Shown here one piece after another: positions 39,072-49,843 of a stretch of DNA of 64,000 nucleotides. Made by a program: the position numbers and the translations under genes. Source of the DNA: Gemmatimonadota bacterium. GTDB taxonomy: Bacteria; Gemmatimonadota; Gemmatimonadetes; Longimicrobiales; Gaopeijiaceae. Location of the stretch: contig JBBEBG010000031.1 in the NCBI GenBank assembly GCA_040882465.1, forward strand, positions 20,330 to 84,329, in the 5' to 3' direction. Position 1 is the first letter of the stretch, and the number at the start of each line of letters is the position of its first letter. The notes beneath the pieces are model-generated. The model saw only the letters and a list, made by a program, of their open reading frames with translations. It had not been told where the DNA came from and searched no databases.

Positions 39072-39836
39072 GTGCGGATCGACTGGTTCACCTTCGTCGC
39101 GCAGCTCTTCAACTTCGCCCTCCTGGTCTGGCTCCTGAAACGCATCCTGTATCGGCCGGTTCTGGAGGCGATCGCGCGGAGAGAGGAGGGGATCCAGGAA
39201 CAACTCGAAGGGGCGCGCCGGATCCGGGAGGAAGCGGATACCGAGCGCGAGCAGCTTCGCGGGGAGCGAAACGAGTTGGCGGAAACCGGTGCGGAATATC
39301 TGAGGAAGGCCGAAGCCGAGGCCGAGGCCCGCCGGAAGGAGCTCGCGGAGGAGGTTCGGGCGGAAGTCCGTGAGCTGAGGAGGGAATGGCAGGAGTCCCT
39401 TCGCCGCCAACGGTCCGCGTTTCTGGAGGAGCTTCGGCGCGCGATCTCGAAAGAGATGTATGGAGCGGTCCGGCGCGTCCTCGAAGAACTCGCCGACGCC
39501 GAGCTCGAGTCGCGTGCGGTCCGGGTCTTTCTCGGCCGCCTGGGCGAGCTCGGCGATGACGGGCGAAGGGAGATCGTCGAGGCCGCCGCCGCGGAAGGCG
39601 GTGCGATCCGCGTGCGCACCTCCTTCCCCCTCGCCCCCGAGCTGAGGAAGGCGTTGGGAGCTGACCTCGAACGATGGATCGGGCAGCCGCTCGAGCTTCG
39701 CTTCGAACACGATCCGGAGCTTTCCCTCGGGATCGAGCTTCGCGCGGGCGACCGAAAGGTCGCCTGGAGCGTGGCGAGCTACCTCGATGCCCTCGAAGCC
39801 GAAGCGGCGAGCCGTCTGGAGGCCGAGACCAGATGA
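39072..39836 (+). CDS. atpF: N-ATPase subunit b (extended)
   Basis: A 254-residue peripheral stalk subunit: one membrane helix ([20 protein letters not shown]), a long charged coiled coil (about 35-135), and an extra C-terminal domain (about 145-245) that resembles the end of a delta/OSCP subunit ([27 protein letters not shown]). N-ATPases have no separate atpH, and an enlarged b is expected to take over its job. GTG 39072 starts the helix; the gene overlaps atpA by 4 nt. Confidence 0.9.
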   Translation: MRIDWFTFVAQLFNFALLVWLLKRILYRPVLEAIARREEGIQEQLEGARRIREEADTEREQLRGERNELAETGAEYLRKAEAEAEARRKELAEEVRAEVRELRREWQESLRRQRSAFLEELRRAISKEMYGAVRRVLEELADAELESRAVRVFLGRLGELGDDGRREIVEAAAAEGGAIRVRTSFPLAPELRKALGADLERWIGQPLELRFEHDPELSLGIELRAGDRKVAWSVASYLDALEAEAASRLEAETR

Positions 39837-41401
39837 TAGGTCCCGACGCCGAGACGGCCGAACCACTTTCCGAGGCGGATCTGGCCGGCGCCCTGGGGCA
39901 AACGCTCGAAGCGGTGCGCCGCGCGCTGGAGGGCGTTCGTCCGGGGCCCGAGGTGCGGGAAATCGGTGTCGTCCGATCCGTGGGGCGTGGAACGGCTCGC
40001 ATTGACGGCCTCTCGAGCGCTCGAGCCGACGAAGTGATTCGCCTTTCGGGCGGCGTGGACGCCCTCGTCTTCAACCTCGATCCGGATGAAGTCGGCGTCA
40101 TTCTTCTCGGTGACGAGGAGCGCGTGGAGGCCGGCACGGAGGCCCACGCAACGGGACGCACCCTCCGGGTCCCCGTCGGAGAGGAACTCCTCGGGAGAAT
40201 CGTGGATGGACTCGGCCGGCCTTTGGATGGGAAGCCCTCTCTCCGCTCCACGCGAGAGCGCCCCGTGGAGTCCCCGGCCCCGGGGATCCTCCAGCGCGGG
40301 CCGGTTCGCGTGCCACTCCAGACGGGGCTCAAGGTCGTGGACGCGCTGGTGCCCGTCGGACGGGGTCAGAGAGAGTTGATCGTCGGGGACCGGCAGACAG
40401 GGAAAACCTCGATCGCCACCGACGCGATCGTGAATCAGCGCGACGGGGACGTCGTTTGCATCTATTGCGCGGTCGGTCAGCGCAGCTCTTCGGTGGCCGG
40501 CGTCGTGGGGGAGCTTGGCCGTACGAATGCCCTCCGCCACACGATCGTGGTGGTCGCGGCCGGGGAGGATCCACCCGGCCTCCAATTCGTCGCCCCGTAC
40601 GCGGCCATGGCCATGGCCGAGGATTTCATGGCTCAGGGAAAGGACGTTCTCGTCGTCTACGACGACCTCACGCGGCACGCGCGCGCTTACCGGGAACTCT
40701 CCCTCCTCCTCCGGCGCCCGCCCGGGCGGGAAGGATACCCGGGGGACATCTTCCACGTGCACGCGCGACTGCTCGAGCGCTCGACCCGGATGCGGGAGGC
40801 GCACGGTGGAGGATCCATCACGACACTTCCGATCGTCGAGACGCAGGCCGGAAACCTCGCCGCTTACATCCCAACCAATCTCATCTCCATTACGGATGGA
40901 CAGATCTATCTCTCCCCGGATCTCTTCCGCAGGGGTGTACTCCCCGCCGTTGATGTGGGGCGGTCGGTGTCACGGGTGGGCGGCGCCGCCCAGCTCCCCG
41001 CCTACCGCGCCGTCGTTCGAGATCTGCGCGTGGCATACGCGCAGTTCCAGGAGCTCGAGGTATTCTCGCGCTTCGCCACGCAGCTCGATGAGGAGACCCG
41101 GCGGACGCTGGAGCGCGGGAGGCGCGTCCGCGAGGTCCTCAAGCAGGAGGAAAGGGCGCTCCTGGATGTGGCCGAGCAGATCTCGGTGCTCCTGGCCGCG
41201 ACGGACGGCGTCTTCGATCGCGTTCCGCTGGAGCACATGGAAGAGGCCCAGGAGGACGTGCGCGCACGGGTCGGCGAGCGCCTCCCGGATCTCTGCCGCC
41301 ATATTCGCTCGGGGGGCGAGCTCACCCCGGAGAGGGAGGCGGCACTCCGGGAGGTCGCCCTGGAGGCCGTGGCTCCGTGGATCGTAGAGGCTCTCGACTG
41401 A
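39833..41401 (+). CDS. atpA: N-ATPase subunit alpha
   Basis: Noncatalytic nucleotide-binding F1 subunit of 522 residues. Walker A is GDRQTGKTS, and the alpha signature [17 protein letters not shown] with the stimulatory Arg is intact. The N-terminus contains a helix segment ([19 protein letters not shown]) that binds the stalk. Start ATG 39833 overlaps the atpF stop. Instead of atpG, the next gene is a pcm-ere fusion, 8-11 nt downstream. In other N-ATPase operons I know, atpA and atpG are adjacent. Confidence 0.94.
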   Translation: MIGPDAETAEPLSEADLAGALGQTLEAVRRALEGVRPGPEVREIGVVRSVGRGTARIDGLSSARADEVIRLSGGVDALVFNLDPDEVGVILLGDEERVEAGTEAHATGRTLRVPVGEELLGRIVDGLGRPLDGKPSLRSTRERPVESPAPGILQRGPVRVPLQTGLKVVDALVPVGRGQRELIVGDRQTGKTSIATDAIVNQRDGDVVCIYCAVGQRSSSVAGVVGELGRTNALRHTIVVVAAGEDPPGLQFVAPYAAMAMAEDFMAQGKDVLVVYDDLTRHARAYRELSLLLRRPPGREGYPGDIFHVHARLLERSTRMREAHGGGSITTLPIVETQAGNLAAYIPTNLISITDGQIYLSPDLFRRGVLPAVDVGRSVSRVGGAAQLPAYRAVVRDLRVAYAQFQELEVFSRFATQLDEETRRTLERGRRVREVLKQEERALLDVAEQISVLLAATDGVFDRVPLEHMEEAQEDVRARVGERLPDLCRHIRSGGELTPEREAALREVALEAVAPWIVEALD

Positions 41402-41408
41402 GGCAAGG

Positions 41409-43424
41409 GTGATGACCGACTTCGCGACGCTCCGCAGCCACATGGTCAGGTCACAGGTGGAAGACCGAGGCATTCGGGACCGAAAAATCCTGGACGCGAT
41501 GCGCGCCGTTCCCCGCGAGATCTTCGTTTCGGAGGGGCTCGCCGAATTCGCGTACGACGATACGCCGCTTCCCATCGAGGAAGGGCAGACGATCTCGCAG
41601 CCCTTCATCGTCGCGATCATGATCGCGGCCGTGCGGCCCGCCCCGGGCGATCGGGTGCTGGAGGTCGGGACCGGCTCAGGATACGCGGCCGCGGTGCTTG
41701 CCCAGGTAGCCGGCGAAGTCTACACGATCGAGCGGCACGCGACGCTGGCGGAGATGGCCCGACAGCGCTTAGCGCGCTTGGGCCTCGCGAACGTACGCGT
41801 TCTCGAGGGAGACGGAAGCCTCGGCTGGCCGGAGCATGCGCCCTACGACGCGATCATCGTGGCGGCGGGAGGTCCCCAGGTCCCCGAGATGCTCCTGGAG
41901 CAGCTCGCCCTCGGGGGTCGCCTCGTGATCCCGATTGGACCGACGCCCCGCACCCAGCAGCTCGTGCGCATCACGCGCTCCTCGGAGACCGGTTACGACC
42001 GCGAGCGGATGGGGGACGTGCAGTTCGTTCCTCTCGTCGGAATCGCGGGGTGGTCGCCCGAAGTCGAAGAGGCACCGTCGGCCGGCGCGGGAGTCTCGGC
42101 CCCCGGAATGGGTACGCGTGCCCGTCATGCGGTCAGCGCGCTCATCCGCGAGACCGCGGAGCCGCTCTCCGACATCGAGTCGGCCGACCTGGACGCGTTC
42201 GTGGAGCGAATCGGAGATGCCCGCGTCGTGCTCCTCGGCGAGGCGACGCATGGAAGCTCCGAGTTCTACCGGATGCGCGCACGTATCACCCGGGAGCTCA
42301 TCCTCCGGAAGGGATTCACGATCGTTGCCGCGGAAGCCGACTGGCCGGATGCGGCCCGCGTGGACCGTTACGTGCGGCACCGCCCGGTAGATTCCGTCGC
42401 GTGGCGGGCCTTCAGTCGCTTCCCCTCCTGGATGTGGCGCAACGCCGAGATCCACGAGCTGTTCGAGTGGCTGAGGGAGCACAACACATCCGTCACGGAA
42501 CCGGAGCGCCAGGCCGGATTCTACGGACTCGACCTCTACAGCCTCCACACCTCGATCGAAGCGGTCCTCGCCTACCTGGACGACGTGGACCCGGATGCCG
42601 CAGGGGTCGCCCGCGCCCGATATGGCTGCTTGACGCCCTGGGAGCGTGATCCCGCCGTTTACGGACGCAGCGTGATTACGGGCCGTTACGGGAGCTGCGA
42701 ACCCCAGGTCGTGGCGATGCTGGAGGAGATGCTGGCCCGCCGGCTGGAGCTCATGGCGCGGGACGGAGAGCGCCTCTTCGACGCGACGCAGAACGCGCGC
42801 CTGGTCGCCGGCGCCGAGCGATACTACCGGACGATGTATTACGGATCGGTGGAGTCCTGGAATCTGCGGGACCGGCACATGTTCGAGACGTTGGGGAATA
42901 TTCTCGCCTTCCGGGGTCCCGACGCGCGCGCGATCGTCTGGGCGCACAACTCTCACGTCGGAAACGCATCGGCGACGGAAATGGGTACGCGCGGGGAGTT
43001 CAACATCGGCGAACTGTCGAGGGAGAGCTTCGGCGATGCGGCCTATCTCGTCGGGTTCGGGACGGACCGGGGCACGGTCGCGGCCGCGTCGAACTGGGGC
43101 GAGCCGATGCGCATCATGGCCGTGCGCCCTTCTCTCTCCGAGAGCTACGAGCGGCTCTGCTACGACTCGGACGTCGCGGCCTTCCTCCTTCCGCTAAGGG
43201 TCCCCGCACGCCAAGCCGTCCGCGAGGAGCTCACGCCCTCGAGGCTGGAGCGAGCGATCGGCGTGATCTACCGGCCGGAGACGGAGCTCCAGAGCCACTA
43301 CTTCCACGCATCGCTCCCGCGGCAGTTCGACGAGTACATCTGGTTCGACGAAACGCGGGCGGTCGCGTCACTCCCCCCCCGCCCTAGGGAAGGTGTTCCC
43401 GACACGTACCCATTCGGATTGTGA
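41409..43424 (+). CDS. Protein-L-isoaspartate methyltransferase fused to erythromycin esterase-like domain
   Basis: A 671-residue fusion. Residues about 1-215 form a PCMT: PLPIEEGQTISQPFIVAIM and SAM loop LEVGTGSGYAAAVLAQ; it repairs isoaspartyl residues. Residues about 240-650 form an erythromycin-esterase domain with its catalytic set, LLGEATHGSSEF (E278, H281), E309 in VAAEADWPD, and VWAHNSHVG. A linker rich in Ala, Gly and Pro joins them. Ere domains hydrolyse macrolides or, in most non-clinical members, unknown esters. It lies between atpA and atpG. Start GTG 41409 or ATG 41412. Whether it serves the ATPase or protein repair generally is open. Confidence 0.9.
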   Translation: MMTDFATLRSHMVRSQVEDRGIRDRKILDAMRAVPREIFVSEGLAEFAYDDTPLPIEEGQTISQPFIVAIMIAAVRPAPGDRVLEVGTGSGYAAAVLAQVAGEVYTIERHATLAEMARQRLARLGLANVRVLEGDGSLGWPEHAPYDAIIVAAGGPQVPEMLLEQLALGGRLVIPIGPTPRTQQLVRITRSSETGYDRERMGDVQFVPLVGIAGWSPEVEEAPSAGAGVSAPGMGTRARHAVSALIRETAEPLSDIESADLDAFVERIGDARVVLLGEATHGSSEFYRMRARITRELILRKGFTIVAAEADWPDAARVDRYVRHRPVDSVAWRAFSRFPSWMWRNAEIHELFEWLREHNTSVTEPERQAGFYGLDLYSLHTSIEAVLAYLDDVDPDAAGVARARYGCLTPWERDPAVYGRSVITGRYGSCEPQVVAMLEEMLARRLELMARDGERLFDATQNARLVAGAERYYRTMYYGSVESWNLRDRHMFETLGNILAFRGPDARAIVWAHNSHVGNASATEMGTRGEFNIGELSRESFGDAAYLVGFGTDRGTVAAASNWGEPMRIMAVRPSLSESYERLCYDSDVAAFLLPLRVPARQAVREELTPSRLERAIGVIYRPETELQSHYFHASLPRQFDEYIWFDETRAVASLPPRPREGVPDTYPFGL

Positions 43425-43457
43425 TCGCCGTTTCGGAGATCCCCAGGCGGTGAGCCC

Positions 43458-44360
43458 GTGCTGACTCTCGAGCAACTTCGGCGCCAGGTGGAAAGCGCAC
43501 GCGACTTCCATTCGATTACCCGTGCCATGAAGGCGCTCGCGGCGGTCCGGATCCGCAGGAGCCGTGAAGCCGTGGAGTCTCTCGAATCCTATGCGCGGAG
43601 CGTCGAGCTGGGCTTCCAGATTGCACTCCGCGATCAGCCGCGGGCGTTCCCCCTCGTCGAAGAACGGGTCGGTCCGGAGGTGGGCGCCGTCGTCTTCGGA
43701 TCCGATCTCGGACTCGCGGGCCGCTTCAACATTCGGATCGCCGACTTCGCGCTCGAGCGGCTGGACACCCTGCACCCTGACCGCGGTACCCGAACGGTGC
43801 TCGCCGTCGGTTCTCGCGTCGCGAGCCAACTCGAGGCCCAGGGACAGCCGGTTGCCGAGAAATTCGCGGCCCCCGACTCCGTGGACGCGGTCGTCCCGAC
43901 GGTCCAGGAGCTCCTCGTGGCGATCCAGGCGACGCGAGCGCACCACGGCCTCGAGCGATTCTTCCTCTTCTACAACCACTATCACTCCGGGGCCACCTAC
44001 CGGCCGCACCTCGTACACCTCCTTCCCATCAACCTGGAGTGGCTGGAGGGACTCCGGGCACGTCCCTGGTCTACTCCGGTTCTTCCCACGTTCCGGGTGC
44101 CCTGGCGCCAGCTGTTCGCGTCGCTGGTGCGCGAGCACCTGTTCGTCTCGCTCTTCGCGGCGGCGGCGCGATCCCAGGCATCGGAGAACGCGAGTCGCCT
44201 GGCCTCCATGGAGGCGGCCGAGCGCCGGATCGAGGAGCGGCTTGCCGACCTGAGGGAGCGGTTCAACCGGCGTCGGCAGGACGGGATTACCGCCGAGCTC
44301 ATGGACCTCGTGACCGGATTTCTGGCGCTGGAGGAGGAGGGGGAGGAGGGCGCGACGTGA
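43458..44360 (+). CDS. atpG: N-ATPase subunit gamma
   Basis: A 300-residue central rotor subunit. The N-terminal helix has SARDFHSITRAMKALAAVRI, the usual K-A-M-region; the Rossmann-like middle includes GAVVFGSDLGLAGRFN; and the C-terminal helix is long (SENASRLASMEAAERRIEERLADLRERFNRRRQDGI) with an ELMDLVTG end. It is somewhat divergent from housekeeping gamma, as expected for N-type. GTG 43458; the pcm-ere gene ends 33 nt upstream, so it remains part of the operon. It ends the operon in a convergent gap. Confidence 0.92.
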   Translation: MLTLEQLRRQVESARDFHSITRAMKALAAVRIRRSREAVESLESYARSVELGFQIALRDQPRAFPLVEERVGPEVGAVVFGSDLGLAGRFNIRIADFALERLDTLHPDRGTRTVLAVGSRVASQLEAQGQPVAEKFAAPDSVDAVVPTVQELLVAIQATRAHHGLERFFLFYNHYHSGATYRPHLVHLLPINLEWLEGLRARPWSTPVLPTFRVPWRQLFASLVREHLFVSLFAAAARSQASENASRLASMEAAERRIEERLADLRERFNRRRQDGITAELMDLVTGFLALEEEGEEGAT

Positions 44361-44404
44361 GGGAAAACCCACCCGGCCCGGGACGTGGCGCCGGAGGCGA
44401 GCGG

Positions 44405-44905
44405 TCAGAGTTCCAGTTCCGTGTCCTCCCGCATCCGTCGAATGAGGCCACGGTGAAGCCACCAGAAGTAACCCGTCATGGACCCGACCCATGCGGCCGT
44501 GCCCAGCAACACCTCAGGCCAATCCAAGACGCGTCCGATCTCGACCCCAAACACGCCGAAGACGGTTACGGAATAAACGGTAGCCGCAATCAGGATCATG
44601 AGGGAGAAGTACCAGAAGAAACGGTGGTGCTCCGACTCATAGATCTGGACAGCCGCGATGAGCCCGACGGCGAGCGACCCCACGAGATGCACGCCGTTGT
44701 ATGCGAGCACGGGAGCCGGCCCCACGACGAATTGAGTGGACGCGTCCGCACCGTAGAACAAGACGGCTCCCATCGCCGCGGCCGTGTTAAGGACCGAGCG
44801 GCCCTGGAGCGCGTTTAGGAAGGCCAGCACCGCCACGACGGATGAGTAGGCGGCCACTCCCCCCAACATCCCTTCCTTCAGGATTTTTCCGACGTTCTTC
44901 GGCAT
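44405..44905 (-). CDS. Four-helix membrane protein, unknown function
   Basis: A 166-residue integral membrane protein. Hydrophobic segments lie at about 14-32, 41-62 (AAMGAVLFYG), 66-88 (AYNGVHLVGSLAVGLIAAV), 97-120 (FWYFSLMILIAATVYSVTVFGVFG) and 128-150. His72 and His93-His94 (ESEHHRFFWY) and two Tyr clusters might bind a cofactor. No family was recognised. ATG 44905 with a weak site. It is followed leftward by the convergent end of atpG and preceded by a cytochrome c gene on the same strand, so both may be co-transcribed. Confidence 0.6.
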   Translation of the reverse strand: MPKNVGKILKEGMLGGVAAYSSVVAVLAFLNALQGRSVLNTAAAMGAVLFYGADASTQFVVGPAPVLAYNGVHLVGSLAVGLIAAVQIYESEHHRFFWYFSLMILIAATVYSVTVFGVFGVEIGRVLDWPEVLLGTAAWVGSMTGYFWWLHRGLIRRMREDTELEL

Positions 44906-44961
44906 TGCTCAGTCCCTTCCCGTCTTCGCGGACCCGACGTTCATTCCCCAGCACGACTGAA

Positions 44962-45357
44962 CTACAGGGAGGTCAGGTAGGCCACGATGTCAAGCCACTC
45001 CCTCACGGTCATGACTTCGCTCCAGTCCCCCATCCGTGAGCGCCCATCCCGTTGTACGCCCTCGAGGTCGTCGGGAATCTCATGCGAAGGGGCGAGGATG
45101 GACTCAGCCAGCTCGTCGGCGGGCTTCTGAACGACTTCGGGGCCCAAAGGCACCGGAACAGGCGGCGTAGCGTGCGGGGGCGGGAAAGTCTCGCCGGGCA
45201 CTTCATGGCAGGCGTAGCATTGCATCGCCTCGAAAGCCACGCGGCCCGCCGCGGCATCGCCCTCCGGAAGGTAAAGGCGCGCTTCCCCGGTCGAGCAAGC
45301 CACGGAGGAGCTCAGGGCGAGGCAGATGAGTGACACGGCCAGGGGCCTCGACGTCAT
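44962..45357 (-). CDS. Cytochrome c family lipoprotein
   Basis: A 131-residue exported protein with a lipobox signal (SLICLALSSSVACSTGE) and a class I haem site, C-Y-A-C-H, in FEAMQCYACHEVPGETF. A Met that could be the distal ligand lies in RSRMGDWSEVMTVREW, followed by the last helix WLDIVAYLTSL. It should sit on the periplasmic membrane face and carry electrons. ATG 45357 gives the signal directly. Next to a membrane protein of unknown function and divergent from the ACS-PDH operon. Confidence 0.85.
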   Translation of the reverse strand: MTSRPLAVSLICLALSSSVACSTGEARLYLPEGDAAAGRVAFEAMQCYACHEVPGETFPPPHATPPVPVPLGPEVVQKPADELAESILAPSHEIPDDLEGVQRDGRSRMGDWSEVMTVREWLDIVAYLTSL

Positions 45358-45685
45358 GATGACCTTCCTGGTTGCGGAATCTCCACGGGGACCTTCGAAG
45401 CACGATGACAGGTCTTGGAAGCGAGACACGTGCCAGAGGGGTTGCAAGGGGAAGTTGAGTCTCGCATCGTCCCGGAGGGCCATCCTGCGGAGAGGCTAAG
45501 GTGTCGTCCACCGAATCTGGGGGACAATCCGTCCCGCCAAGGAGACGAAGCGCCCCCACGGAACCAGGTCGGACGATTGAGTGCGTGATTGGGCGGCTTC
45601 GGCTGCGGGCACGGGGGTTGCAACTGGCGTCGCGCCACTGGGAACTTGCCCAACTTCGCCCGTTGCCTCGCTCGGAGTCTCCATC
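45358..45685. other. Divergent spacer with a repeated 10-mer
   Basis: 328 bp between the cytochrome c gene and the membrane protein that opens the ACS-PDH operon. GGGGTTGCAA occurs at 45438-45447 and again at 45614-45623, in direct orientation. No convincing -35/-10 pair or ORF was found. The repeat might be a regulator site for either gene. Confidence 0.35.
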
Positions 45686-46135
45686 ATGACCTCCCCCCCG
45701 CCCGGCTCGGCTCCGAGCGGCACTTCGGTGCGTGTCGCGGCGGCCACGCTCCTGGGCATCCACGGGGCTCTTGTCGTCCTTGACTCCGTTTTCGGACCCC
45801 CGAGCTTGGGAGGAGCCGTGACCGGAGAAGTGACGCTGGCCGTTCTCCACTTCCTGGTCGTCCTGGCCGTCGCAGGGAGTCTCTCTCGCGGCCGCCCCTG
45901 GGCCTGGTGGGTGGCCCTGGGCCTGACGCTGCTCGGACTCTTCTTTCTGGTCCCTCTCGCGATGGGAGTGCTCCTTGGAGGGGGCACAGAGCTCGCCCGC
46001 AATGCCTGGGAGCTCGCGCTGGTTCTGGGGTCCCCGGCCGCCCTCGTCATCGTTTTCGCGCTCCTGACCACGCATCGCGGAGCATGGCTCCTCCCGCGCC
46101 CCGGGCCGCCGCCGAGCGGAGAGGACGGACATTGA
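45686..46135 (+). CDS. Small membrane protein opening the ACS-PDH operon
   Basis: A 149-residue hydrophobic protein with about four helices ([90 protein letters not shown]). The N-terminal and C-terminal tails are Pro/Gly-rich. I do not recognise the family. Its stop overlaps the TTG start of the acyl-CoA synthetase gene, so it belongs to the same operon. A transport or regulatory partner role for the acid being activated is possible but not shown. Confidence 0.6.
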   Translation: MTSPPPGSAPSGTSVRVAAATLLGIHGALVVLDSVFGPPSLGGAVTGEVTLAVLHFLVVLAVAGSLSRGRPWAWWVALGLTLLGLFFLVPLAMGVLLGGGTELARNAWELALVLGSPAALVIVFALLTTHRGAWLLPRPGPPPSGEDGH

Positions 46136-47847
46136 TCGCAGGGCGGGCGAAGGAGGACGGAAGAGCCGGCGTCTGGGCGGAGGCGCGGGAGATGCTCGAC
46201 GGCCTCCCCGGCGGCCGGGGGCTGAACATCGCTTACGAGGCCGTGGACCGGCACGCGACCGGACCATGGGCCGACAAGGTGGCGGTGCGCTTCCTGACGA
46301 AAACCGGGAGCGTGCGCCAGATGACATACCGTTCGCTTTCCGAAGAGTCGAATCGCTTCGCCGACCTCCTCCGCTCCCTCGGCGTGGCCCCGGGTGCGGC
46401 CGTCTTTCTTCTGGCCGGGCGCATTCCGGAACTCCACATCGCCGCCCTCGGCGCCCTGAAGGCGCGCACGGTCGTCTGCCCGCTCTTCTCCGCGTTCGGA
46501 CCCGAGCCCATCCGGGCCCGGATGGAGATCGGCGATGCCCGGGTTCTCGTAACGACTCCGTCCCTCTTCCGACGCAAAGTGGCGGGGTGGCGTCATGCCC
46601 TACCGGGTCTCGACCACGTCCTCCTCGCGGGCCCCGCCGGGGAAGCAGAGGGGATCCCTGGAACCGAGGGCCTCGCGACTCGAATGGCCGAAGCCGACAA
46701 GCGCTACGAGATCGAGCCGACCGACCCGGAGGAGCCGGCGCTTCTCCACTTCACGAGCGGGACGACGGGGGCACCCAAGGGGGCGGTTCACGTTCACGAG
46801 GCGGTCGTCGCGCACCACGCGACGGGCCAGCGCGCCCTAGATCTCCGCGCGGACGATATCTTCTGGTGCACTGCGGATCCGGGATGGGTGACCGGTACAT
46901 CCTACGGGATCGTCTCCCCCCTGACGAACGGCGTCACGAGTGTCGTGGACGAACGGGAATTCGAGGCCGAACGCTGGTATCGGACGCTGGAGGAAGAACG
47001 CGTCACAGTCTGGTACACGGCCCCGACGGCCATCCGAATGCTCATGAAGGCAGGGGACGACCTTCCGAAGCGCTTCGACCTCTCCCTGCTTCGATTCGTA
47101 GCCAGCGTCGGCGAGCCCCTCAATCCCGAGGCGGTGATCTGGGGCCGCGACGTCCTGGGCCACCCGATCCACGACAACTGGTGGCAGACGGAGACGGGCG
47201 GCATCATGATCGCAAACGTCCAGGGGACGGAGATTCGTCCGGGTTCCATGGGTCACCCGCTCCCCGGAGTCGGCGCCGCCGTCGGGAAGCGAGAGGACGG
47301 AAAGTTGAAGCTGCTGGAGGAACCCGATGCGGTAGGGGAGCTCGTCCTCCGTAAGGGATGGCCCTCGATGTTTCGGGGTTACCTCCACCAGGAGGGGCGT
47401 TACCGAGCCTGCTTCGCCGGAGACTGGTATCTGACGGGAGACCTCGTCCGCCGTGACCAGGACGGCTATTTCTGGTTCGTGGGGCGTGCCGACGACGTCA
47501 TCAAGTCGTCGGGACACCTGATCGGACCTTTCGAGGTGGAGAGCGTGCTCGTCGAGCACCCCGCCGTGGCCGAGGCCGCCGTCATCGGAAAGCCGGATCC
47601 TGTCGCGGGGGAGATCGTAAAGGCCTTCGTCTCGCTCCACGCGGGGCACGCGAACAACGAGGAATTGCGGCTGCAGATTCTCGGACACGCGCGAGCTCGC
47701 CTCGGGGCGGCCGTCGCACCCAAGGAGATCGCCGTGGTGGCCGACATTCCCAAGACACGGAGCGGCAAGATCCTTCGCCGCCTGCTGAAGGCGCGCGAGC
47801 TCGGCCTCCCTGAAGGGGACACCTCGACTCTCGAGGGCACGCCATGA
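46132..47847 (+). CDS. Acetyl-CoA synthetase-like acyl-CoA ligase
   Basis: A 571-residue AMP-forming ligase of the AcsA type. AMP-binding signature [28 protein letters not shown] contains the acetate-pocket-side Trp-Gln-Thr-Glu-Thr; [10 protein letters not shown], and the catalytic Lys in [14 protein letters not shown] near the C-terminus, usually controlled by acetylation. It makes acetyl-CoA (or a short-chain acyl-CoA) from the acid and ATP. TTG 46132 with GAGAGGA upstream overlaps the previous stop; its own stop overlaps the E1 alpha start. Located with PDH genes, so both supply acetyl-CoA. Confidence 0.9.
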   Translation: MIAGRAKEDGRAGVWAEAREMLDGLPGGRGLNIAYEAVDRHATGPWADKVAVRFLTKTGSVRQMTYRSLSEESNRFADLLRSLGVAPGAAVFLLAGRIPELHIAALGALKARTVVCPLFSAFGPEPIRARMEIGDARVLVTTPSLFRRKVAGWRHALPGLDHVLLAGPAGEAEGIPGTEGLATRMAEADKRYEIEPTDPEEPALLHFTSGTTGAPKGAVHVHEAVVAHHATGQRALDLRADDIFWCTADPGWVTGTSYGIVSPLTNGVTSVVDEREFEAERWYRTLEEERVTVWYTAPTAIRMLMKAGDDLPKRFDLSLLRFVASVGEPLNPEAVIWGRDVLGHPIHDNWWQTETGGIMIANVQGTEIRPGSMGHPLPGVGAAVGKREDGKLKLLEEPDAVGELVLRKGWPSMFRGYLHQEGRYRACFAGDWYLTGDLVRRDQDGYFWFVGRADDVIKSSGHLIGPFEVESVLVEHPAVAEAAVIGKPDPVAGEIVKAFVSLHAGHANNEELRLQILGHARARLGAAVAPKEIAVVADIPKTRSGKILRRLLKARELGLPEGDTSTLEGTP

Positions 47848-48854
47848 CGTTTCCCCCTTCCCCGCCGCTTCCGGAGCGCGAACACGGCCTCGAGCTCCTC
47901 AGGAGCATGATCCTCGTGCGCCGCTTCGAGGAGAAGTGCGCCGAGTTATACGGAAAGGAAAAGATCCGAGGATTCCTCCACCTATACATCGGAGAGGAAG
48001 CGGTCGCGGCAGGGTCGGTGCCGATCCTCGGTCCCGAGGACTCCCTGGTCGCCACGTACCGCGAACACGGCCACGCTCTCGTTCGTGGAGTGCCGCCCGG
48101 CCGGGTGATGGCAGAGATGTACGGAAAGATGGAAGGGTGCGCGCGCGGACGAGGTGGATCCATGCACATCTTCGATGCCGAAGCCCGGGTCTTCGGTGGC
48201 AACGCGATCGTCGCCGGCGGTCTCCCGGTCGCGGTCGGGCTCGCCCTGGCGGCGCGCATGCTCGGCGAAAACCGTGTTACGGCCTGTTATTTCGGCGAGG
48301 GTGCGGCGGCGGAGGGGGCCTTCCATGAGTCCATGAATCTGGCTGCTCTCTGGGATCTTCCGGTCCTCTTCTGCTGCGAGAACAACCTCTACGCGATGGG
48401 AACCGCGCTCGCGATCTCCCAGTCCGAGACCGATCTCGCGCTCAGGGCCGCAGGGTACAGGATTCCCGCTTGGGCGGTGGACGGGATGGACGTCCTCGCC
48501 GTCGAGGACGCGATGCGGCGGGCCGTGGAGGCCGTGCGCGGCGGAGGGGGGCCCCACTTCCTCGAGTTCCGGACGTACCGATTCCGCGCCCATTCCATGT
48601 TCGATCCCGAGTTGTACCGAACGAAGGAAGAAGTGGCGCGGTGGAAGGAGCGGGACCCCATCGCCCTCTTCGTGGAACGGCTGCGCGCGGCCGACTTGAT
48701 CGAAGAGGCCCGGGCGAAGGAAATCGAGGCGGAGGTGGTGGCCGAGGTGGAGGAAGCGGTTCGCTTTGCCGAGGCGGGGAGTTGGGAGCCCGTCGAAGAA
48801 CTCTCGCGATTCGTATACAGCGAGCGGCCAGCGGCCGCGGCGGAAGGCCGATGA
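47844..48854 (+). CDS. pdhA: Pyruvate dehydrogenase-type E1 component, alpha subunit
   Basis: A 336-residue E1 alpha subunit that decarboxylates a 2-oxoacid with thiamine diphosphate. Conserved: [45 protein letters not shown], and the TPP motif [24 protein letters not shown] with CENN. The motif has GEG where most E1s have GDG, a conservative change at the Mg2+ ligand. [19 protein letters not shown] is the phosphorylation-loop region. It could act in pyruvate, acetoin or branched-chain complexes; the neighbouring acetyl-CoA synthetase favours pyruvate or acetoin. It overlaps both neighbours by 4 nt. Confidence 0.9.
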   Translation: MTFPPSPPLPEREHGLELLRSMILVRRFEEKCAELYGKEKIRGFLHLYIGEEAVAAGSVPILGPEDSLVATYREHGHALVRGVPPGRVMAEMYGKMEGCARGRGGSMHIFDAEARVFGGNAIVAGGLPVAVGLALAARMLGENRVTACYFGEGAAAEGAFHESMNLAALWDLPVLFCCENNLYAMGTALAISQSETDLALRAAGYRIPAWAVDGMDVLAVEDAMRRAVEAVRGGGGPHFLEFRTYRFRAHSMFDPELYRTKEEVARWKERDPIALFVERLRAADLIEEARAKEIEAEVVAEVEEAVRFAEAGSWEPVEELSRFVYSERPAAAAEGR

Positions 48855-49843
48855 AGACGACCTATCGGGAAGCGGTGCGGGAGGCGATTCGCGAAGCGAT
48901 GAATCGCGACGCCCGCGTCTTCCTGATGGGAGAAGATGTGGGCCATTACGGCGGGTGCTACGCCGTGAGCAGGGGACTCCTCGAGGAGTTCGGCGAGGAC
49001 CGCATTCGCGATGCGCCGCTCTCGGAGGCGGGATTCGTAGGCGCGGGGATCGGCGCGGCGCTCGGGGGCATGCGCCCCATCGTAGAGGTGATGACCGTGA
49101 ACTTCAGCTTCCTCGCCCTCGATCAGATCGTGAACAACGCGGCGACGCTTCTCCACATGTCGGGAGGCGCGCTAAACGTCCCCCTCGTGATCCGGATGGC
49201 GACGGGGGGTGGCCGCCAGGTCGCGGCACAGCACTCGCGGAGCCTCGAGGGCTGGTACGCGCACATTCCCGGGCTCAAGATCCTGACCCCGGCGACACTC
49301 GAGGACGCGCGGGGGACGCTCTGGACGGCGCTCGAGGATCCGGATCCAGTCCTCATCTTCGAGCACGTCCTTCTCTACAATCTGGAGGGCGAGCTTCCCG
49401 ACGACGCGGGACCCGTCCCTATAGACCGGGCCGCGATCCGTCGCGACGGAACGGACGTGAGCCTCATCACCTATGGGGGGAGCCTCCCGAAGGCGCTCGC
49501 GGCCGCGGAGCGCCTGGCCGAAGAAGGGGTGTCGGCCGAAGTCCTCGACCTCCGCACCCTCCGGCCCCTCGACACGGAGGCGATCCTGGAGACCGTCGAA
49601 AAGACCCACCGCGCAGTGATCGTGGACGAGGGGTGGCGGAGTGGCAGTCTTTCCGCCGAGATCAGCGCGCGCATCACGGAGGGCGCCTTCTACGAGTTGG
49701 ATGCCCCGGTCGCCCGCGTCTGCGGAGCCGAGGTGCCCACCCCTTACCCGAAGCATCTGGAGGCCGCCGCGCTCCCGCAGGTCGAGGGGATCCTCGAAGC
49801 GGCGCGGAGCGTGCTTCCGGCGGGGCGCGGAGCGCGGGGATGA
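48851..49843 (+). CDS. pdhB: Pyruvate dehydrogenase-type E1 component, beta subunit
   Basis: A 330-residue E1 beta subunit: [32 protein letters not shown], then [25 protein letters not shown] and [26 protein letters not shown], all typical of PDH E1 beta. The conserved Glu of MGEDVG contacts the thiamine. The C-terminal transketolase domain has [12 protein letters not shown] and [10 protein letters not shown]. Start ATG 48851 overlaps the E1 alpha stop and the stop overlaps the E2 start, so stoichiometric synthesis is likely. Confidence 0.93.
   Translation: MKTTYREAVREAIREAMNRDARVFLMGEDVGHYGGCYAVSRGLLEEFGEDRIRDAPLSEAGFVGAGIGAALGGMRPIVEVMTVNFSFLALDQIVNNAATLLHMSGGALNVPLVIRMATGGGRQVAAQHSRSLEGWYAHIPGLKILTPATLEDARGTLWTALEDPDPVLIFEHVLLYNLEGELPDDAGPVPIDRAAIRRDGTDVSLITYGGSLPKALAAAERLAEEGVSAEVLDLRTLRPLDTEAILETVEKTHRAVIVDEGWRSGSLSAEISARITEGAFYELDAPVARVCGAEVPTPYPKHLEAAALPQVEGILEAARSVLPAGRGARG

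Noticed and set aside
41409..43424. Acquired macrolide-resistance gene
   Set aside because: The Ere domain is fused to a housekeeping methyltransferase and shows no mobile-element context; resistance cannot be inferred from family alone.
45496..46596. 366-codon minus-strand open frame opposite the ACS-PDH start
   Set aside because: Antisense to a coupled operon with clear enzyme motifs; composition is typical of a shadow frame in GC-rich DNA.
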